NCBI RefSeq assembly: GCF_032878975.1 | Contig: NZ_CP043875.1 | Location: 310,001-374,000, forward strand | Source of the DNA: Methanoplanus sp. FWC-SCC4 | GTDB taxonomy: Archaea; Halobacteriota; Methanomicrobia; Methanomicrobiales; Methanomicrobiaceae | Direction of reading: 5' to 3' | DNA length: 64,000 nucleotides | In this document: positions 16,481 through 25,102 of the stretch, piece after piece | How the letters are laid out: the number at the start of each line of letters is the position of its first letter | How positions within the stretch are numbered: position 1 is the stretch's first letter | Notes under the pieces: generated by a model | Told to the model about the DNA's origin: nothing | What the model saw: only the letters and a program-made list of their open reading frames with translations | Databases searched by the model: none | Translations under genes and position numbers: made by a program

Positions 16481-17512
16481 ATGAAAAAATCACTATACTG
16501 GTTTGCAATTGCACTTTTGGCGGTTGCACTTGTTCTGGTGGCCGGGTGTACAGGCACCGGCGATGATAACGGAAAAGACACAGTTGACGGCACTGCTGCA
16601 CCTGCAATAAACTCACTCTCATTTGGCTATCAGCCTTCAACCCACCAGATCGCATACATGGTTGCATCTGATAAGGGAATGTGGAAGGAAGATCTTGCAC
16701 AGTTTGGAATAACCGAAATTACAGATCACAAGTTCCCTACCGGTGCACCTGAGATGCAGGCAATGATGGCAGGGGAGATTGATGTTGCATACGTTGGCGC
16801 AGCACCTGTTATATCAGCACTCGCAAACGGTCTTGACGCAAGGATCGTTGCAGGCGTTCAGGTACAGGGATCTGATCTTGTAATCAGACCTGACATAAAA
16901 TATGAAAGCCCTGCTGATCTCAAAGGTCTGATTATTGCAACATTCCCTGAAGGAACAATCCAGGATACGCTTCTTAGGAACTGGCTCTCCGAAAACGGTC
17001 TTGATCCCGAAAAGGATGTTGACATACGCCCAATGGGCCCCGGCGATGCAACAGTTGCAATAGCAGAAGGTGCTGTTGATGCTGTATTCCTCCCACACCC
17101 CGCTCCAAGTGTGATTGCAAATGAGGGCAAGGGTGTAACAATTGTTCAGTCAGGTTCAATGGAAGAGAATCATGCATGCTGTGTTCTGCTGGTCTCCGGC
17201 AATCTTATCAGAAACCACCCTGATGTTGTTGACCAGATCGTAAAAACACACATCAAGGCAACAGAATACGCAATGGAAAATCAGGATGAGGCTGCGGAAA
17301 TTTTCCAGAAAATGAACAAGATCGATATCGATGTTGTAAAGAAGTCATTCAGCGAATGGGATGGCAAGTGGATTGAAGATCCAAACATGATTACAGACTC
17401 TGTTGTCAACTATACAGATATTCAGGCTTCACTTGGATACATCAAAAAACCTCTGGCAAAAGATGAGATATTTGATCTCTCTTTTTATGAGAAAGCTGTA
17501 GAAACAGCCTGA
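16481..17512 (+). CDS. ABC importer substrate-binding lipoprotein (TauA/SsuA/NrtA-like)
   Basis: A 343-residue lipoprotein: signal peptide with lipobox VAGC (Cys23), then a Gly/Asp/Thr linker and a periplasmic-binding-protein domain of the NMT1/TauA type (GYQPSTHQIAYMVASDKGMW, EIDVAYVGAAPVISAL). Family members bind nitrate, taurine, alkylsulfonates or pyrimidine precursors. For a methanogen a sulfonate related to coenzyme M is conceivable, but the sequence does not decide this. It starts a three-gene operon with a permease and an ATPase; the 103 bp gap after it may give differential expression. Confidence 0.85.
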   Translation: MKKSLYWFAIALLAVALVLVAGCTGTGDDNGKDTVDGTAAPAINSLSFGYQPSTHQIAYMVASDKGMWKEDLAQFGITEITDHKFPTGAPEMQAMMAGEIDVAYVGAAPVISALANGLDARIVAGVQVQGSDLVIRPDIKYESPADLKGLIIATFPEGTIQDTLLRNWLSENGLDPEKDVDIRPMGPGDATVAIAEGAVDAVFLPHPAPSVIANEGKGVTIVQSGSMEENHACCVLLVSGNLIRNHPDVVDQIVKTHIKATEYAMENQDEAAEIFQKMNKIDIDVVKKSFSEWDGKWIEDPNMITDSVVNYTDIQASLGYIKKPLAKDEIFDLSFYEKAVETA

Positions 17513-17615
17513 ATGATCAAAAAATTTTTTTTAAAACTTTTTTTGGTTTAATTGCAGCCGGCTTTAAAACTGCAAACTGATTTAATTTTGAAAAACAAAT
17601 GATTAGCATTCTGGC

Positions 17616-18416
17616 ATGATAAAAAGAGATAAAGAGAAACTGATCAGATATCTTCTGCCTGTTGTTACTGCAATAATTTTTCTTATACTATGGCAGTTAA
17701 CCGCGGTGTACATAGTTGGAGATTCCCACAGGCTCCCAAGTGTTGTTGAAGTTTTTGATTCATTTCTATACAGTATATTCGGGGAAAAGGGTTCTCTGCT
17801 GTTAGACCTTGAGATCAGTCTTTACCACTTCATTATCGGTATGTCTGCCGCCATAATTGTCGGAATACCTGTCGGTATTGCAATGGGGTGGTTTAAAAGA
17901 ATTGATCAGGCAATAAATCCTATTGTTGAGATTCTTCGTCCGATACCCCCGCTTGCATGGATTCCTTTTGCAATTATATGGTTCGGGCTTACACACCTCT
18001 CGGCAGGTTTTATAATATTTGTCGGGGCCCTCTTTCCGGTTTTGGTAAATACATATTCCGGATTTAAGAATGTTCCAAAGGTCTTTGTCGAGGCAGGAAA
18101 GGTTCTTGGGTGCAGCAGCAGCCTGAGTCAGATCCGCTATATTGCATTTCCATCAGCCATTCCTTCAATTACAACCGGTATCAGGATTTCAATGGGTGTC
18201 GGCTGGATGTGTCTTGTAGGTGCTGAAATATTTGGTGCAGGCACTGGACGAAACGGTCTTGGAAAAAATCTCTGGACTTATTACAACCTCTACAATATTC
18301 CGATGGTTGTTGTTTACATGCTTGTGCTTGGCCTTATCGGTCTTGCAATTGACATGGCATTCAGATATTATGTGGACAGGCTGACCCTGAAATGGCAGGA
18401 AGAAGAGGTGAGATAA
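17616..18416 (+). CDS. ABC importer permease (TauC/SsuC-like)
   Basis: A 266-residue integral membrane protein with about six membrane helices. The cytoplasmic EAA loop, which docks the ATPase, is visible as VEAGKVLGCSSSLSQIRYI (about residues 155-173) ending in FPSAIP. The family is BPD_transp_1 of the nitrate/sulfonate/taurine group. Its stop codon is followed immediately by the ATG of the ATPase gene, so the two are co-translated. It forms the channel for the lipoprotein encoded upstream. Confidence 0.88.
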   Translation: MIKRDKEKLIRYLLPVVTAIIFLILWQLTAVYIVGDSHRLPSVVEVFDSFLYSIFGEKGSLLLDLEISLYHFIIGMSAAIIVGIPVGIAMGWFKRIDQAINPIVEILRPIPPLAWIPFAIIWFGLTHLSAGFIIFVGALFPVLVNTYSGFKNVPKVFVEAGKVLGCSSSLSQIRYIAFPSAIPSITTGIRISMGVGWMCLVGAEIFGAGTGRNGLGKNLWTYYNLYNIPMVVVYMLVLGLIGLAIDMAFRYYVDRLTLKWQEEEVR

Positions 18417-19172
18417 ATGGGAAGTGTTTCTGTTAAAAAGGTGGTCCGCGTATTTGAAAAGGAGGGTCAGGAACCTGTCGTCGCCCTTCAGGATGTCAGC
18501 CTCGATATAAGTGATAAGGAGTTTGTATGCCTTGTAGGGCCTTCGGGCTGTGGCAAGACGACACTTCTCCGGATAATTGCAGGTCTTGACACCCCTGACT
18601 CAGGTGAGGCAGCCTTAAACGGTGAACCCATAAAAGGACCTGATCCTGAGAGGGGCATGGTCTTTCAGGAGTATTCCCTTTTTCCCTGGCGAAATGTGAC
18701 TGACAATATCGCATTTGGTCTTGAGATGAAAGGCATGTCAAAGGCGGAGAGGAGAAAGATTGCAGAGGAATATCTGAACATTGTGAATCTGGAATCTTTT
18801 GGGAAAGCTTATCCGCACGAGCTCTCGGGCGGTATGCGTCAGAGGGTTGCCATTGCCCGTGCACTTGCAAATGAGCCTAAAGTTCTTTTAATGGACGAGC
18901 CTTTTGGTGCTCTTGATGCCCAGACCCGGAATACGATGCAGCGTGAACTTCTGGAAATCTGGAGAAAGACGAAGAAGACAATCATCTTTGTCACACACAG
19001 CGTTGATGAGGCTGTGTTCCTGGCTGACAGAATTGTTGTATTTTCAGCAAGGCCCGGGAAGATAAAGGAAATTGTCGAGGTAAAGATACCCCGATGCAGA
19101 GATCGCACTGCGCCTGAGTTTGCACACCTGCGTAAGTACGTCTTATCTCTCATGGGTGAAGGAACATCATGA
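18417..19172 (+). CDS. ABC importer ATPase (TauB/SsuB-like)
   Basis: A 251-residue ATP-binding subunit with Walker A GPSGCGKTT (41-49), Q-loop VFQEYSLFPW, signature LSGGMRQR, Walker B VLLMDEPFGALD and switch His in VTHSVDEAV. The sequence is typical of the nitrate/sulfonate/taurine group. It follows the permease gene without a gap and ends the operon; the ribosomal gene downstream has its own promoter-like sequence. Confidence 0.92.
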   Translation: MGSVSVKKVVRVFEKEGQEPVVALQDVSLDISDKEFVCLVGPSGCGKTTLLRIIAGLDTPDSGEAALNGEPIKGPDPERGMVFQEYSLFPWRNVTDNIAFGLEMKGMSKAERRKIAEEYLNIVNLESFGKAYPHELSGGMRQRVAIARALANEPKVLLMDEPFGALDAQTRNTMQRELLEIWRKTKKTIIFVTHSVDEAVFLADRIVVFSARPGKIKEIVEVKIPRCRDRTAPEFAHLRKYVLSLMGEGTS

Positions 19173-19227
19173 TTAAAATATACTGATTCGGGATATTACA
19201 TAGTTAGATTTATTAGGATACATCCCC

Positions 19228-19238
19228 ATTTTTTATAG
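19228..19238 (+). promoter_or_regulatory. Candidate TATA box for rpl10e
   Basis: The T-rich run ending in TTTATAG lies about 30-40 bp before the ATG. GAGGAG at 19253-19258 is the ribosome-binding site. Confidence 0.4.
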
Positions 19239-19267
19239 CACATTCAGATAGCGAGGAGTTCATACAA

Positions 19268-19783
19268 ATGGTCCGAAAACCAGCAAAAATGTACAGGGCA
19301 ATCTCGAAAAGGGCATACACCAGACGTGAATATATGGGTGGTGTGCCCGGTTCGAAGGTTGTTCAGTTTAATATGGGCAACACAAAACAGCAGTTCCCGG
19401 TAGAGATTTCGATTCTTGCAGATGAAGCATGTCAGATTCAGCACAAAGCTCTTGAAGCAGCACGTATGGGTGTAAACCGTAAGCTCATGAAAGAGATTGG
19501 AAGGATGAACTACCATTTCAAGCTTCGTACATTCCCACACCAGGTGCTTCGTGAGAACAAGCAGGCTACCGGTGCAGGTGCTGACCGTGTGTCAGAAGGA
19601 ATGAGAATGGCATTTGGAAAGGCAGTAGGAACAGCAGCACGTGTACAGCCACGCCAGAAAGTGTTTACAATTTACACCTCTGAGGCAAATGCGGAGAAGG
19701 CAAAGAAGGCTCTTAAGAGTGCCGGTTACAAACTTCCGACTCCTACACGTATTGTTGTTGAGAAAAGGGAAATAGAAGCCTAA
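19268..19783 (+). CDS. rpl10e: Large ribosomal subunit protein uL16 (archaeal L10e)
   Basis: A 171-residue ribosomal protein of the archaeal/eukaryal L10e branch of uL16, located near the tRNA sites of the large subunit. The N-terminus [10 protein letters not shown] and the segment [20 protein letters not shown] are characteristic, and the length is normal. It is monocistronic here, apart from the main ribosomal clusters. A 7 bp hairpin (GAATAAT/ATTATTC, 19814-19832) lies shortly after the stop. Confidence 0.95.
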   Translation: MVRKPAKMYRAISKRAYTRREYMGGVPGSKVVQFNMGNTKQQFPVEISILADEACQIQHKALEAARMGVNRKLMKEIGRMNYHFKLRTFPHQVLRENKQATGAGADRVSEGMRMAFGKAVGTAARVQPRQKVFTIYTSEANAEKAKKALKSAGYKLPTPTRIVVEKREIEA

Positions 19784-19813
19784 TTATTAGGTTTCTGTAA
19801 AATATCCTTTTTT

Positions 19814-19832
19814 GAATAATTTTTGATTATTC
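19814..19832 (+). terminator. Possible terminator hairpin after rpl10e
   Basis: GAATAAT (19814-19820) pairs with ATTATTC (19826-19832) around a TTTTG loop, and a T-rich run precedes it. The stem is AT-only and weak; the T-rich stretch itself may be the signal. Confidence 0.3.
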
Positions 19833-19950
19833 ATTTGAACTGTGTATTTCCTGATATGGATTTTTCAGTTCATCTTCAGTCTTTAACTGTTTTGAGGCAT
19901 TACCCTTTTCTGTATATCTGGCAGATGTGAGTTCTTTCACAGGGGTGATT

Positions 19951-20703
19951 TTGATTACAGAACAGCAAATTTTCAGTTCAGCAGATTCTTTTCAGGATAT
20001 TGCTGAAAAAATTATTGAAGAGCTTAAGGCATACGCAGATCACGAGTACGCAGAGCGTGAGACGGCTCTGAACGGAGTTCCTGAAAAGGGTTTTATTGGT
20101 GTCAGAAAACCCCATATCCGGCTGATTGCAAAAAAGTGGTGGCAGAATGAGGTAAAATACATGTCCGGTGCTGATATTTTTTTGCTGTGCCAGTATCTTG
20201 TTGATAAGAACATTTTTGAGCTTCGTGCAGTTGCATTTGACTGGGCAAAACGAGCAAAAAAGCATTATTCCCCCGAATCATTTCAGTTCCTTGAGAGGTG
20301 GGTGAATGAAAATATTTTCTGCTGGATTGACTGTGATGATCTGTGCACAGGGGCAGCCGGTGAATTTCTCGAGAAGTATCCTGAGTTCATTTCGAATGTT
20401 TTAGAATGGACAAGTTCACAAAACCGCTGGGTGAGGCGTGCATCTGCGGTGTCCCTGATTCGTCCGGCACGAAATGGTTCTTTTCTCCCGGAAATATTTC
20501 GGATATCTGATGCTCTTCTGACCGATAGTGATGACATGGTTCAAAAAGGATACGGGTGGATGCTTAAGGTAGCCTCACAAAAGCATCCTGACGAGGTTTT
20601 CTCCTATGTCATGGAAAACAGGCTTTCCATGCCGCGAACCTCTCTTCGTTATGCGATTGAGAAGTTTCCGCCTGATATGAGGAAGCAGGCTATGAAAAAG
20701 TGA
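19951..20703 (+). CDS. DNA alkylation repair protein (AlkD-like HEAT-repeat glycosylase family)
   Basis: A 250-residue helical-repeat protein of the AlkD/AlkC superfamily. Recognisable segments are ELRAVAFDWAKR, FCWIDCDDLCTGAAGEFL (with the conserved Asp of the DNA-binding cleft), NRWVRRASAVSLIRPAR and DDMVQKGYGWMLKVAS. These proteins remove bulky or cationic N-alkyl adducts. I chose TTG 19951, because AGGGG lies 5 nt upstream; GTG 19927 is the alternative. It stands alone between rpl10e and a small secreted protein. Confidence 0.8.
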   Translation: MITEQQIFSSADSFQDIAEKIIEELKAYADHEYAERETALNGVPEKGFIGVRKPHIRLIAKKWWQNEVKYMSGADIFLLCQYLVDKNIFELRAVAFDWAKRAKKHYSPESFQFLERWVNENIFCWIDCDDLCTGAAGEFLEKYPEFISNVLEWTSSQNRWVRRASAVSLIRPARNGSFLPEIFRISDALLTDSDDMVQKGYGWMLKVASQKHPDEVFSYVMENRLSMPRTSLRYAIEKFPPDMRKQAMKK

Positions 20704-20885
20704 TTTTTAAAAAAGTTATTTCATTATCTGAACCATCCGGTTCATACTATCAACTTCTGATATTTTGCTAATATAAACCTGATCTGAGTCAACATATATT
20801 CTGTAGGGAACAGAAAAAAACCATTACGGGGAAATTCTCATTTCCCGCAGGTTTATTCTTTCCGCAAAAAAAGGAGATTAAGAAA

Positions 20886-21197
20886 ATGAAAAGAAATATT
20901 GTAATCGTTGCAGGACTTGTTCTTCTTGCAGCAGCACTAATCGCAATGCCTGTTAGTGCATGGCAGGGAAACGCCGGCAACACCGGAAGCGGATGCCACG
21001 GACAGATGTATCAGAACTGTGTCGCAAACACAGGTGATGACACACAGATCTCAGGACAATACTGCAACCAGAACGGAGAATGCCAGTATGACTGCCCGAA
21101 CAACGGTGTAAGACCTCTTGACGGAACCGGCTTTAAGCACGGTCAGGGCAACGGACACCGTATGGGTAATAATGCAGGCAACTGCCCCTATCTCTGA
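20886..21197 (+). CDS. Small secreted cysteine-rich protein
   Basis: A 103-residue protein with a clear signal peptide (about residues 1-25, ending VSAW). The mature part of about 78 residues is rich in Gly and Asn and contains six Cys, which could form three disulfides or bind metal; its His content (GCHG, KHGQGNGHRMG) would allow metal binding. No family is recognised. A strong ribosome-binding site AAGGAGAT precedes the ATG. It converges with a receptor-like kinase gene (26 bp gap) whose external part is also rich in Gly, Gln and Asn. Confidence 0.7.
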   Translation: MKRNIVIVAGLVLLAAALIAMPVSAWQGNAGNTGSGCHGQMYQNCVANTGDDTQISGQYCNQNGECQYDCPNNGVRPLDGTGFKHGQGNGHRMGNNAGNCPYL

Positions 21198-21223
21198 CGG
21201 GCACTGCCTGAAATAATACTTTT

Positions 21224-22363
21224 TTAACCTGTTACTGTTGAGCCTGAGATGGAAAGAATCTCTTCAAGAAGTTCTTCTGCTGTGGCGTAACGCTTTTCCG
21301 GATTTTTTTGAATACATTTCATTACGATTCTGTTTATCAGAGGGTATTTGATGTCCCCTGAAGTTTCAATGCCGGACATTTCCTCTTCAAAAGATGTATT
21401 CCCAAAAAGCATCCAGTAAATAAGCATCCCTGTCTGGTATATGTCTGTCCTTACTGTGCAGACTTCTCCTGTAACTGATGACATCTGTTCGGGTGCCGCA
21501 AAAGCCGGAGTATAACCTGATATCCCTGAGCTTTTCCTCCCAAGATCCCTGCCCACTCCCCAGTCTGCAATTTTAGGTATGAAATCACTGTCAATCAGGA
21601 TGTTGCCCGGTTTTATATCGCAATGTATGATTCCCTTACTATGGGCGTAGGAGAGGCCCCTGAGTATCCCTGCCGCAATATGCAGTGCAATATCGGGTTT
21701 GACAGGTACGTGCAGGTCGTTTAGAGAATCAGGAACATATTCCATCTCTACATATGGCACAGGAAAAACATTTACTGACTTTATTGAAACAATGTTCGGG
21801 TGGCTCAGTCCTTCCCAGATTTTAATCTCCTGCAAAAATATTCTGCCTGATTTTTCATCCTTTAATGCCGGAATTTTTACAGCTACGATCTCTTCCGTAT
21901 CTTTTATTTTTGCCTGAAATACAAATGAAAGCCCCCCTTTTCCAATAAGCTCCACATCAGAATACCTGTTTTTTAGTTCCGGTGGAAAATTTGGGGGCAT
22001 GTTTTTATTCTCCTCTAAAACTGTCGTTTTGCCGTATTCATAAAGGGATTTTTGTTTTTTGTTTTCTTCACCGTATTTTTTCCGGGGCCTTAATCTTACA
22101 AATATGATGTAGAGAATTATGGCAACAAGCACAATTAAAGCAATAAAAAGTCCGTATATGACAGGCAGTGCGGTCTGTGTTCCCTGTCCCTGCCCTGAAT
22201 TGCCCGGTGCATTATCTGTTCCATGTGCCGGAATGTTACGTTGTCCGTTATCAGACTGGCCCTGGTTTCCAAAGCCCGCCATCGCCGGTGCTGTTGTGGC
22301 CAGAATCAGAAAAATAGCAGAAATAATTATCAGAATGGTCTTTTTATGTGCATCTGTTATCAT
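21224..22363 (-). CDS. Receptor-like Ser/Thr protein kinase
   Basis: A 379-residue Hanks-type kinase. It has a signal peptide (about 10-29), a short external Gly/Gln/Asn-rich stretch (30-65), one membrane helix (66-89) and a cytoplasmic kinase domain (135-370). Catalytic elements are the Gly loop GKGGLSFV (141-148), Lys163, HCDIKPGN (247-254, Asp249), DWG in place of DFG (267-269), and AAPEQ (289-293). All essential residues are present, so it should be active. It follows an FHA/winged-helix gene on the same strand with a 16 bp gap, suggesting kinase and phospho-reader work together. Confidence 0.88.
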   Translation of the reverse strand: MITDAHKKTILIIISAIFLILATTAPAMAGFGNQGQSDNGQRNIPAHGTDNAPGNSGQGQGTQTALPVIYGLFIALIVLVAIILYIIFVRLRPRKKYGEENKKQKSLYEYGKTTVLEENKNMPPNFPPELKNRYSDVELIGKGGLSFVFQAKIKDTEEIVAVKIPALKDEKSGRIFLQEIKIWEGLSHPNIVSIKSVNVFPVPYVEMEYVPDSLNDLHVPVKPDIALHIAAGILRGLSYAHSKGIIHCDIKPGNILIDSDFIPKIADWGVGRDLGRKSSGISGYTPAFAAPEQMSSVTGEVCTVRTDIYQTGMLIYWMLFGNTSFEEEMSGIETSGDIKYPLINRIVMKCIQKNPEKRYATAEELLEEILSISGSTVTG

Positions 22364-22379
22364 TTAATCACCCGGATTT

Positions 22380-23162
22380 TTAGGAATTTTGTGATTTTTT
22401 CTGATGGAATACAAGGGTTGCTTTTCCCTCACCCTTCCCAAGATCTATCATGTCACCGTCTTTTAGAATTGCCCCTGATGATTTTATTAGATCGTGATTG
22501 TTCAGAAAAGTCCCTCCTGCGCTTCCGGCATCTTTAATGAGCCAGTATTCTTTATCTTTGAATATTACCGCATGCGGTTTTGAAACACGGGTGACTGCCC
22601 TGTAACTGTCCTTTAGGACAATATCCGAGTCTTCATCAAAGAGCCCTTTTGCAGTAGGGTCATATCTGCCTAATTTTGATTCATTTCTTTTTAAGATATA
22701 CGCCCTGCCGTCATCCTCTCCCCCGAGCAGAACAAGTACCGGCATGTCTCCTGCCATCTCATCATCGATCATCTTCCTGATATTTTGAAGTCTTTCCTGA
22801 ATATCGGGATTTTTGATTTCCATGTTGCAGAAATTACCTATGTTCCTTGCGACAAGCTCCATTCCTCCGGGAATGGTGGAATATTTCCATACTGCATGTA
22901 TTCCCTTTGAGGTTGGTTTTCCCATTCCTGCTTCTTTTTTAATTATTCCTATTCTGAGGAGTTTGTCAAGGTGTTTTTTTGTATTTTCATAACTTGTTTC
23001 TATTCCGCCTGAGATCTCCCTGATGTCTTTTGGATTGTTCTCTATTAGTTTGAGTATTTTGAGTCTTGTTGGATTCCCGAGTACGTTTAAGTATTCGGAA
23101 AGGTTCTCGAAAAAACCGCTTTCATCATCGCTGACTATTGTCTTGTAAGTGTCATCGGGCAT
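22380..23162 (-). CDS. Winged-helix/FHA fusion, probable phospho-responsive regulator
   Basis: A 260-residue protein with two recognisable domains. Residues 20-95 form an ArsR-like winged helix (LGNPTRLKILKLIENNPKDI, then TKKHLDKLLRIGIIKKEAG). Residues 142-253 form a forkhead-associated domain with LGRYDP (164-169), RVSKPHAVIF (192-201) and GTFLNN (217-222), which bind phosphothreonine. It is the first gene of the unit with the membrane kinase. The simplest reading is that the kinase phosphorylates a target recognised by the FHA domain and thereby changes DNA binding. Domain calls are firm; the pathway is inferred. Confidence 0.85.
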   Translation of the reverse strand: MPDDTYKTIVSDDESGFFENLSEYLNVLGNPTRLKILKLIENNPKDIREISGGIETSYENTKKHLDKLLRIGIIKKEAGMGKPTSKGIHAVWKYSTIPGGMELVARNIGNFCNMEIKNPDIQERLQNIRKMIDDEMAGDMPVLVLLGGEDDGRAYILKRNESKLGRYDPTAKGLFDEDSDIVLKDSYRAVTRVSKPHAVIFKDKEYWLIKDAGSAGGTFLNNHDLIKSSGAILKDGDMIDLGKGEGKATLVFHQKKSQNS

Positions 23163-23381
23163 ATGTCACCGGCAAATATTGATATTCCTGATTATTGCAT
23201 TTGTCAGTCAGGGAAAAAAAGTCTAACCTGTGAAATTCATATGACGAAGGGGCAAAAGGGTACCGTTTATAGTCTCCGGATACTGTTGTCTGAAATCTTT
23301 TTGTCCTTATTATATGCGCATATTTAAGAAATATCGCGTAAATGATCTATAAATTCATATATTTGTCTGGTGGAGAAGAAA

Positions 23382-24209
23382 ATGCTTATCGAAAATATTT
23401 CCCGTGCGACTGAAAAGGCAATCAGGGAGGCTGAAATTCATCTCCCCGGTGATTTCATGCGTGCCCTTGAAAAGACTATTGCAAAAGAGACCAGCCCTGT
23501 TGCAAAGGCTGAATATGAAAATATTCTGGAAAATATCATACAGGCCGGCAGACTGGAGGTTCCGATATGCCAGGATACAGGGCTTCACATATTTTTTGTA
23601 ACTCTTCCGCCGGAAATACCTCTTACCTCTGAGATTTATGAAGGAATATACGAAGGCGTCAGAAGGGCAAATAAGAGTGTCCCCCTAAGGCCCAATGCCG
23701 TTGATCCTATAACACGTAAAAATTCAGGTGACAACACAGGTGTAAATGTCCCTGCAGTACACATAAGGCCTGGTGAAAAATTTACAATAACTGCAATGCC
23801 AAAGGGAGGCGGCAGCGAAAACATGTCGCGTCTTGCAATGTTTCTCCCGTCAGAAACCGGCAGGATCAAAAGTTTTGTTGTTGAGACGATGCTGATTGCC
23901 GGCGGAAGACCCTGTCCCCCCGTTGTGCTGGGTGTGGGTATCGGAAGTACTTTTGACGGTGTGTGTTCGCTTGCAAAAGAAGCATTGCTTGAACCGGTCG
24001 ATTCGATGGATGAGTTTGAACAGGAGATTTGCGATGCTGTAAATGAACTTGGAATAGGTCCTATGGGTCTTGGCGGTGACACAACCTGCATTGCGGTAAA
24101 GGTGAAAAAAGGGCACTGCCATACAGCATCCCTTCCTGTGGCGGTCAATGTTCAGTGCTGGGCATGCCGTCATGCAACAGTTGAGGTGGAGGTGCCCTGT
24201 AATGACTGA
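23382..24209 (+). CDS. fumA: Fumarate hydratase, alpha subunit (class I, Fe-S)
   Basis: A 275-residue N-terminal subunit of the two-subunit class I fumarase/tartrate dehydratase family, which interconverts fumarate and malate using a 4Fe-4S cluster. ICQDTG, GGDTTCIAVKVKKGHCHTAS and the final WACRH provide the family cysteines. I chose ATG 23382, preceded by GGTGGAG; an in-frame GTG 12 bp earlier is less likely. It overlaps the beta-subunit gene by 8 bp. It supplies the malate/fumarate step of the reductive TCA segment completed by the neighbouring kor/suc genes. Confidence 0.92.
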   Translation: MLIENISRATEKAIREAEIHLPGDFMRALEKTIAKETSPVAKAEYENILENIIQAGRLEVPICQDTGLHIFFVTLPPEIPLTSEIYEGIYEGVRRANKSVPLRPNAVDPITRKNSGDNTGVNVPAVHIRPGEKFTITAMPKGGGSENMSRLAMFLPSETGRIKSFVVETMLIAGGRPCPPVVLGVGIGSTFDGVCSLAKEALLEPVDSMDEFEQEICDAVNELGIGPMGLGGDTTCIAVKVKKGHCHTASLPVAVNVQCWACRHATVEVEVPCND

Positions 24210-24738
24210 ACTTAAAACGCCTCTCGGGGACGAAATACTCTCCCTTCGGGCAGGTGACAGGGTCTCTCTTTCAGGCACTATTTATACAGCCCGTGATGAA
24301 GCCCACATGCGAATGATGGAGGAGGGGATACCCTTCAACCCCGAAGGTGCGGTGATATACCATTGCGGCCCTGTTGTTAAGGATTCAAAAATAGTTGCAG
24401 CAGGACCAACCACTTCTGCAAGAATGAATGATCTCTCCGGTTTTTTGATTGATGCAGGTGTCCGCGGCTTAATTGGCAAAGGGGGAATGGGAGAAAATCT
24501 TCTCAATCAGATAAGGGGGCGTGCGGTATATCTTGCCTTCACCGGAGGCTGCGCGGCGCTGGCTGCATCGCGTATGACATTAAAAGGCGTATATTTTGAA
24601 GATCTCGGCATGGCAGAGGCAGTCTGGGAAATCTCTGTTGAAAATCTCCCTCTCACTGTCGGGATGGATTCGGCAGGGGGTGATCTCTACCAAAAGGTAA
24701 GGGATAATGCCCGCGATAATTATGAAAGGATGTTTTAA
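24202..24738 (+). CDS. fumB: Fumarate hydratase, beta subunit (class I)
   Basis: A 178-residue C-terminal subunit. Family landmarks are LRAGDRVSLSGTIYTARDEAH near the start, GPTTSARMND, and IGKGGMG. The ATG at 24202 overlaps the alpha-subunit stop by 8 bp, as usual for this pair; an upstream in-frame ATG at 24148 lies deep in the alpha gene and is rejected. A clear terminator hairpin overlaps the stop codon. Confidence 0.92.
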   Translation: MTELKTPLGDEILSLRAGDRVSLSGTIYTARDEAHMRMMEEGIPFNPEGAVIYHCGPVVKDSKIVAAGPTTSARMNDLSGFLIDAGVRGLIGKGGMGENLLNQIRGRAVYLAFTGGCAALAASRMTLKGVYFEDLGMAEAVWEISVENLPLTVGMDSAGGDLYQKVRDNARDNYERMF

Positions 24739-24763
24739 CCGGCAAAACCGGTTTGCATTTTTA
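24737..24763 (+). terminator. Terminator after the fumarase genes
   Basis: AACCGG (24737-24742) pairs with CCGGTT (24748-24753) around a 5 nt loop and is followed by TTGCATTTTT. The stem starts within the fumB stop codon. Confidence 0.6.
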
Positions 24764-24764
24764 G

Positions 24765-24774
24765 CATATATTTA
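24765..24774 (+). promoter_or_regulatory. Candidate TATA box for the kor-suc operon
   Basis: CATATATTTA lies about 60 bp before korD, just after the fumarase terminator. It is the only TATA-like element in the 91 bp gap apart from AT-rich DNA around 24790. Confidence 0.4.
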
Positions 24775-24829
24775 GTAGTTTTAGCGCGCAATAATATAAT
24801 CAGCATAATTTAGATGCGGGTCGTGCCTG

Positions 24830-25102
24830 ATGAAACTTGTTATAGAAGAGAAACTCTGCAAAGGATGCAATCTTTGTACAATGGTCTGTCCCTACAATAT
24901 TTTTCAGGAAGGAACGAAACTCAATGAAAAGGGTATAGTAGTTCCTGTTCTTGACAGACCCGAAAGATGCACAAATTGCAGACTTCAAAAACTGTACCAA
25001 AGGCGTTTGTGTGGGGTATGTCAGCTTATATGCCCTGATCAGGCAATAAAATGGGTTGAGGAAGGTCCATATGAACCTCATAAAGTGGTGATAGAGTTTT
25101 GA
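24830..25102 (+). CDS. korD: 2-oxoglutarate:ferredoxin oxidoreductase, delta (ferredoxin) subunit
   Basis: A 90-residue ferredoxin-like subunit. The first cluster motif is regular: CKGCNLCTMVCP. The second region is unusual, with CTNC followed by ten residues and then CGVCQLICP, so five cysteines are available and the spacing is stretched relative to the classic CxxCxxCxxxCP. It carries electrons between ferredoxin and the KorAB catalytic subunits. Its stop overlaps korA by 4 bp. No good ribosome-binding site precedes the ATG. Confidence 0.88.
   Translation: MKLVIEEKLCKGCNLCTMVCPYNIFQEGTKLNEKGIVVPVLDRPERCTNCRLQKLYQRRLCGVCQLICPDQAIKWVEEGPYEPHKVVIEF

Noticed and set aside
23636-24148. 170-codon open frame on the minus strand
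   Set aside because: Antisense to the fumarase alpha gene, whose reading frame has clear family motifs; composition is typical of an antisense shadow.
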